A stretch of 64,000 bases of DNA from Helianthus annuus (taxonomy: Eukaryota; Streptophyta; Magnoliopsida; Asterales; Asteraceae). The position numbers were made by a program, and so were the translations under genes. Shown piece after piece: positions 59,016 through 64,000 of this stretch; position 1 is the stretch's first letter, and each line of letters starts with the position of its first letter. The DNA lies in contig NC_035449.2 in the NCBI RefSeq assembly GCF_002127325.2, positions 145,304,946-145,368,945 of the forward strand. Direction: 5' to 3'. The notes below the pieces were generated by a model. The model was given only the letters and a program-made list of their open reading frames with translations, was not told where the DNA came from and did no database searches.

Positions 59016-59468
59016 TGTAGGATCGTTGTCGGACCCGAGATGAGTCGATCAGAGGCATTCTACTCAGAATGAAAGGCGGAAATAGACATAATGAGTTGAA
59101 TTCACCTAGATTTACACTAATAACTGTCTTTGTATTGATTCTGAAACGATTACAGATCTGAAGACACTTCGACAGAGCTTCGCCGTCGGAAACACCCAAA
59201 CTAATTCCGTATGGAATGACACGAAATCAAAACTATTTATAGACCACCTAATTCCGTGTGAAACATGCTTCACACGATATTACATACATGCAAAATTAGC
59301 TCTCACACGGAATTACTTGTTAATTCCGTGCGGAATTACCAAGAATCACTTCATGCGGAATTAGGTTGTTCATGCGGATTTAACTGTTTTGACCCATTTC
59401 TTGAACTCCATGCTCTGAACAATGAAAGACTCGAACCAAAATGAAGTCGACAGACAACTGCACCAACA
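59016..59468 (-). repeat. Copia-3 5' LTR
   Basis: This 453-bp partner of 52144-52596 differs from it by roughly a dozen substitutions by eye. It keeps a perfect word TAATTCCG-TG-CGGAATTA at 59321-59338. The TATA box is at 59233-59242 (CTATAAATAG on the minus strand). Confidence 0.95.
59233..59242 (-). promoter_or_regulatory. TATA box of Copia-3 5' LTR
   Basis: CTATAAATAG on the minus strand lies immediately downstream of the U3 word array (59249-59383). The words therefore occupy the position of promoter-proximal regulatory sites. Confidence 0.65.
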
Positions 59469-59473
59469 GATTT

Positions 59474-59802
59474 GAAAGCTTTACAGACCACTTGACACTT
59501 CGGCAGCACCTCTGCTCCGGAATCAGCAATGTTACAAATGAAATGACCAAGACACATATAGATAGGGTTTCCAGTTCGTATGAACATGTCATGTCCAGTT
59601 CGCACGAACTAGCTCTGGTCCACTTCGCACGAAACAACACTTGCCAATTCGCACGAACTGGTCAGTTCGTACGAACTGGCCACTTCGGTTGAAACAGCTA
59701 ATTCGGCTCAGTTTCTCTATTCTTTCGTACTACGTGTCCTGATTTATCAAACCTATTACAAGACTCGATACAAGACGAAGTCGACAGACATATGCACCAA
59801 CA
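59474..59802 (-). repeat. Copia-4 3' LTR, right part with word array
   Basis: The LTR continues after the Copia-3 target duplication and ends CACCAACA. Between 59571 and 59696 five or six words of the type CCAGTTCG-TG-CGAACTGG occur on the minus strand. One is a perfect 16-bp palindrome (CAGTTCG-TA-CGAACTG, 59663-59678). Confidence 0.85.
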
Positions 59803-61829
59803 GACTCCCCCTTGGATGTTGACGAAGTCTTCATTGTCGAGTCTTCAGTATGACAAGTCTTCAGTCTTGATCAGTCTTCACGCTCTTTCCAAAGTGTCTA
59901 ACACTGTAAGCATCCTTCAATCTTTGTCTTCTCTTCTATCTCTCTCTTACTCTCCTCAGCATTAGCAGCTGGCGTGTACGGCAGGATTTGAAACTAGCTC
60001 TCCTATCTTCAGACTCCCCTTTGCTAGCCGACTCCCCCTTAAGTTGTTCCGGGATCGCAATCTGACATAGCTCTTGTTATAAAATCGAAACCTGGCTCAA
60101 AATCTGCTCAGGCTTAGAATCGAGGATCTGCACAAATCTCTACCCAATAGTAAATTCCACAATTATTAAAATTTAACAATTTTAGAACCTCTGCTTACCA
60201 CATGTATTCGAAACATTCAAATTTGGTTTCAAACTAATGAACCATTTAATCTTTTTAAAATCAATTCTTATTTCAAAACGAACTCTCCCAAACCTGTTGT
60301 CCATCATGTTTAGCACTCGGAATTTTGAAAATCAGCTTTCCAACATCAGTTGTCGAAAAAATAAGATAAAATAAAATCTTTTTGATTTTTCAAAATTTTA
60401 TGCTAAAACACACCGAAAATCTTTTTGGAATTTGTTTTTAATGAAAAGCAGTAAAAAAATATTACAGACAATATTTTTGTGAGTTTGTGTAAGAGGATCA
60501 TATCAGTTTTTGAGACAAATCACTAACACCATTAAGCTTTAAACATTTTAAGTTCTAATCGATTCACTTAGATTGTCAGTATACTGATCCACTTAATCTT
60601 TTACACAAAGTTCAACTGTTTCGAGATACGAGATTAGCGTTTTAAGTACTAAACTTATTCGCGTGTCCCACCTCAGAATATACTCCCGTATCCAGACTTC
60701 TATATTCAGTCTTACAGGTGAATATACACTAATGATATCTATAAACGGGTAAACGCGAGACCATGAGAGTTCAGGCTAGAACTTCCGTTCAATCAGAGAG
60801 ATGATGGCTCGTCTTTCGGTGTGTCCCGTTTGGGGATCTTTTCTTCAACAGCACATGATTAGCATTTTTCAATGTTTCATCATTTTTATGCTGAGGGTGG
60901 GCTTTATGATTAAAGTTGTGCAGAGCATTATATGAGGACTAGGCTATTGTTTCCGCAAAATCAGAAGTCCTAGTATAATACCCCAGATATCATCACGCAC
61001 AAAGACCTAGTATGTCAGAAATAGAAAGTCTTTCAAACAAGATTTCAGGGGTTACCTATATATCCGAGAGATGTTCCCCACGAAATAAGTAAGTATTGAT
61101 TTTTAGGTTTATATCTTGAAAACAATCTACTGAATGTATAAAAACCTACTGGCATATCATCAGTGAGACCGTTTATCCCATTTGGCTTTCCAAATCTTTA
61201 GCGTGCTGCGATAGTCCACTGATGTACTATCATTTCCTCTTTTTTGACAACAAAACTCATTTTGATTTTTATCCTGTTTTTGGATTTTAGATTTTATCCT
61301 GTTTTTGGCTTTTTCAATATTTTCTAATGTTTTTGGATTTTATGAAATTTCTTACTCCCCCTAAAATTTAAAACTATTTAAAGAAAATTTTGACAAACCG
61401 ACGTGAATTGCTTCAATTCTCCATTCACTTGGCATAAACAATCAGAACTCCCCCTGACAACAAACATTTTCCCATTATGATTTCAAAACACTTAAGTTTG
61501 TTTTAATCAAAATGGTTTTTCTGGAAAATTAGTTTTGTTGATTTTACACACCACTTGTAGAATTGGGGATTCATTCATCACTTTGTTTTTTTTAACCACT
61601 TGTAAAAATCTATCATTTGTATGAAAGTTAAAACAAGTTCAACTTAATGACCTTGATTAACCACTTGTAGGTTCTTATCACAAAAACCACTTGTAAATCA
61701 AAATATGACAATTTTGAGTTTCTCAAGAAAAATACCACTTGTAAGATTTTCACAAAAACACTTTTCAAGAAAGATGCCGATTCCTGCTCCACGATTACCA
61801 ACTTAGGAGCTCTGGCAAGTCAGGATTTT
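59803..61829 (-). other. Copia-4 polypurine tract and non-coding tail
   Basis: The tract on the minus strand is CCAAGGGGGAGTC (59803-59815). The tail has no coding sequence. It repeats the layout of the Copia-3 tail, with extra purine tracts near 60028, 61361 and 61450 and an A/T block at 61270-61350. Confidence 0.7.
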
Positions 61830-63225
61830 AAGTATGAAATACAGACACCTAAGCCTGACCAGCTTTGGGTGTGACCTTTTCTGTTTCACTCGGCGTTTGA
61901 ACATTCCTTTTTGCTTCATAAAATTCTTTTACCCCTTTTTCCTTCCCACAGACCATTCTTCCAAAAATATTTTTCACTTTGTCATTAAAAGCCTTTTCGA
62001 CATCAAATTCTTTCTTTTCAGAATAGAATTGATTCGAAATCTCCACTTTTCCGGCCTTTGATTTTAAATTTTCAGCCCGCAATGGTGGAAAGTTGACGTC
62101 ATCCATTGGCGGAACTAAATTTTCTCCTTTTGGCTCAACTTGTGGCTCCTCTGACTTTGACGAGTCAGATTCATCGCCAGATTTATCATCTAATTTCTTA
62201 ACAACCCATGTTTAATTGTTAAGATTCACTCTTCTTTTGTAAAACCTTCTTGAACACTCATCAACTTCATATGTTGAATTTTTAAACATTTTAAATTTTT
62301 CAGTTGCTGGTTCAGTTTTATCAACAACTTTCTCTTTGAGTTTAGAAACAACTTCCTGTTTTATGTTGGTTGCCATTGGATAGTTCCAGGCGATGTGACC
62401 AACTTCTTGACATCGTTAACAGGTTCTTGTCTCCCTTTTCTGATTAGCTCCATTCTTTTCAAACGTTTGCTTTTCTGTAAGAACTCTTTGTTCGATTGTT
62501 TCCAGAATGAGCTCTTTTCTTCTTCTTCAGAACTTAACCCTGAAACAAATATTGTTTCTGTTTTAGAAATTTTCTCATTTTTATAATTTTCAGGTGGAAT
62601 AAAGCCTAAACCTTTCTTTTTAAAATTACTGCTATGGTTTGGTTTCTTTTGAAAACCAGAACCAGAACTGTAACCCTTTTTCTTGTTCAATCTTTGTTGA
62701 ACTCTTGAAGTGTATTTTTTAGGTTTTTTCAGTAAGATTTATATCTTTTATTTCAGAAATATTAATTTCTGTTAATTTGAAAACCTTTTTAATTTTTTCA
62801 ATTTGAACACTTCTTATAGGAAATTCCTCATCAGAATATAATTTGTCTGAATCATTCAAAGTATATGCCACTTTGATTGGTTCATCATTCAAATTATTTT
62901 TGATAACAGAAATTCTTTATTATAAACCCTTTTGACCGATGATTTTGGACTGTCAACTGATGAACTCGAACTCTCGGATTCGGACTTTGACTCTGACTCC
63001 TCATCTTTATCCAACACCTGACCGACCACTTTCTTTATTAACTCAGACTTATGATCAGTGTCAGACGATGTGAATATGACGTCAATGCTTTCTAGTAACT
63101 CATTAGTTGTTTCAGACTTTAACTTTATATTGACTGCCTTTTTGACTTGTTCCTCATTTGGTTTTCTGGGAGAATAACCTTCCCAGATCGGAGGCAGACA
63201 CTTTTTATAATTTGCACTTTGTTTC
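61830..63225 (-). pseudogene. Copia-4 gag, C-terminal part
   Basis: It aligns by eye with Copia-3 gag (PPIWEG.SPRKPNEEQV..AVNIKLKS at 63200, VDDVNFPPL near 62095, NQFYSEKKEFDVEKAFN near 62020). The zinc knuckle near 62400 is broken twice, with a stop in its second position and the last Cys changed to Tyr. Frameshifts lie near 62900 and 62740, and a stop near 62215. The upstream part is cut off by the insertion at 63226. Confidence 0.8.
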
Positions 63226-64000
63226 TGTGACAACTGGCAAATAACCGGCAATTCCGTACAATCTAATCACTATGTTTATTTACATAATCTCATGCATTTA
63301 GCGTAATTTAATTACGTAACTGTGTCGTATACTGGATAACAGTGTTAGGACAAGAAAACAAAGCTAAAACATATGTTGGTTTTTGTCGTATTTCGAAACC
63401 AATCAAACAATGTCCAAAAAGTGTTGGTAGAAAGTGTTGCGCACACTATTCACGGTTACACTATTCATGCCAGCTAAACCGTGAAAACAGAACGAAAACA
63501 ATGAAAAACGACACACAGATAACATATCTGAGTCCATTTATATAAGAAAACACTAATGAGAAAACATATCTTGCAAAAATCTAGGACTTTCCGGTACAAC
63601 GTCCTAAATACAAAATCGTCCGTTAGGCAAAAAAATAAAACAATTCTAACTAGTCTGAACTAATAAGCTAGCATTTTCGAGACTCCGGAAGGATGACAAA
63701 TGATAACAAACACATGAAAACAATATGAGAATATTAGGCGGTGTCCGAAAAATAAGCTTTCGGCGCTACGCCGCAAGCCCCATAACTAGTCTGTTATGGA
63801 ACTAACAAGCTAGTTAACCATATCTTGGTCGCCAAAACAACCAAACGGACAACATGGCGAACTAGTTAAGCTTAGTTTAGAACTCGAAATCACTCCACAC
63901 ATCATTTGGTTGCGGGATAACAACTTGCGGCAAACCTTCGTCTGTACGAAATGAAAGTGCCGTTAACTAGCTGACGCCCAAACGGAAAGCATTTAAAGTA
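63226..64000 (+). repeat. LTR-like insertion, left part only
   Basis: Copia-4 gag stops abruptly after GTTTC (63221-63225) and new sequence opens with TGTGACAACTGG, as an LTR would. A TATA box (63538-63546, TTATATAAG) about 310 bp in, on the plus strand, supports an LTR in plus orientation. No coding region or end is in the window, so the family is unknown and a solo LTR is possible. Confidence 0.55.
63538..63546 (+). promoter_or_regulatory. TATA box in the right-edge insertion
   Basis: TTATATAAG is followed by an A-rich leader-like sequence. The position fits the U3/R border of an LTR starting at 63226. Confidence 0.45.

Larger units (their letters stand above)
52144..59468 (-). mobile_element. 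Copia-3: gag-only (TR-GAG-like) LTR element
   Basis: The element is 7325 bp on the minus strand with 453-bp LTRs (52144-52596 and 59016-59468) and the target duplication GATTT (52139-52143 and 59469-59473). It has an iMet primer site, a word-rich leader, a gag of about 1275 codons and a 2.1-kb non-coding tail with several G-rich purine tracts. There is no protease, integrase, RT or RNase H. It must have moved with enzymes from another element. It sits in the 3' LTR of its relative Copia-4. Confidence 0.92.
52008..63225 (-). mobile_element. Copia-4: gag-only Copia-type element, truncated by the window
   Basis: Its 3' LTR (52008-52143 plus 59474-59802, about 465 bp) begins TGTAGGATC and ends CACCAACA on the plus strand. 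It is split by Copia-3. Next come a polypurine tract (59803-59812), a 2-kb non-coding tail and gag (61830-63225). A further insertion at 63226 cuts it. Its 5' half is outside the window. The layout is the same as Copia-3, so both belong to one pol-less family. The base pattern left of the LTR is GATTT (52003-52007). Confidence 0.8.

Overview
The window is intergenic repeat DNA from a flowering-plant nuclear genome. No host gene, rRNA, tRNA or CRISPR array is visible. Nearly all of it is a stack of nested LTR retrotransposons, plus broken PIF/Harbinger and hAT DNA transposons. The long Gypsy LTRs, Copia elements with an extra ORF after pol, and iMet-type primer sites fit a large eudicot genome. 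Asteraceae is my guess from the flavour of the gag proteins and is unproven.

Layout. (1) Bases 1-46971 are the outer element, Copia-1 (+ strand). Its 5' LTR lies left of the window and its 3' LTR ends at 46971. Three insertions sit in it, each with a 5-bp target duplication: Gypsy-1 (2167-11828, +, GACAT), Copia-2 (16536-29363, -, AGAGG) and Gypsy-2 (33135-46866, -, GATTG). (2) 46972-50777 holds the N-terminal part of a PIF/Harbinger transposase pseudogene on the - strand. It is split by a 2887-bp solo LTR (47228-50114, TGACT). (3) 50778-52007 is the left end of a hAT element with a broken TTF-type transposase. (4) 52008-63225 is Copia-4 (-). Its 3' LTR is split by a relative, Copia-3 (52144-59468, -, GATTT). 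Both carry a very long gag but no pol. (5) 63226-64000 is the start of another LTR-like insertion into Copia-4.

History read by eye. Gypsy-1 LTRs show no difference. Gypsy-2 LTRs show about 3 differences in 3372 bp. Copia-2 LTRs show about 10 in 393 bp. Copia-1, the PIF and the hAT are older and full of stops. Gypsy-1 and Gypsy-2 are almost complete chromovirus-like elements. Each has a single obvious frame break: a C-run in the RT of Gypsy-1, and the gag/pol junction of Gypsy-2.

The most unusual signal is not a gene. Several different elements carry clusters of short palindromic 'words', usually 17-19 bp with two arms of about 8 bp around a 1-3 bp centre. They lie in LTRs, leaders or upstream of internal promoters. 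Each family has its own word, arm changes are often compensated, and Gypsy-1 and Copia-2 share nearly the same word. Other structural candidates are a 9-hairpin array with an exact 80-bp period in the Gypsy-2 leader, a conserved GGA-loop hairpin just before the polypurine tract of both Gypsy elements, and a 28-nt loop shown twice on two different stems in Copia-2. Both Copia elements with a post-pol ORF also have a TATA-box leader just before it.
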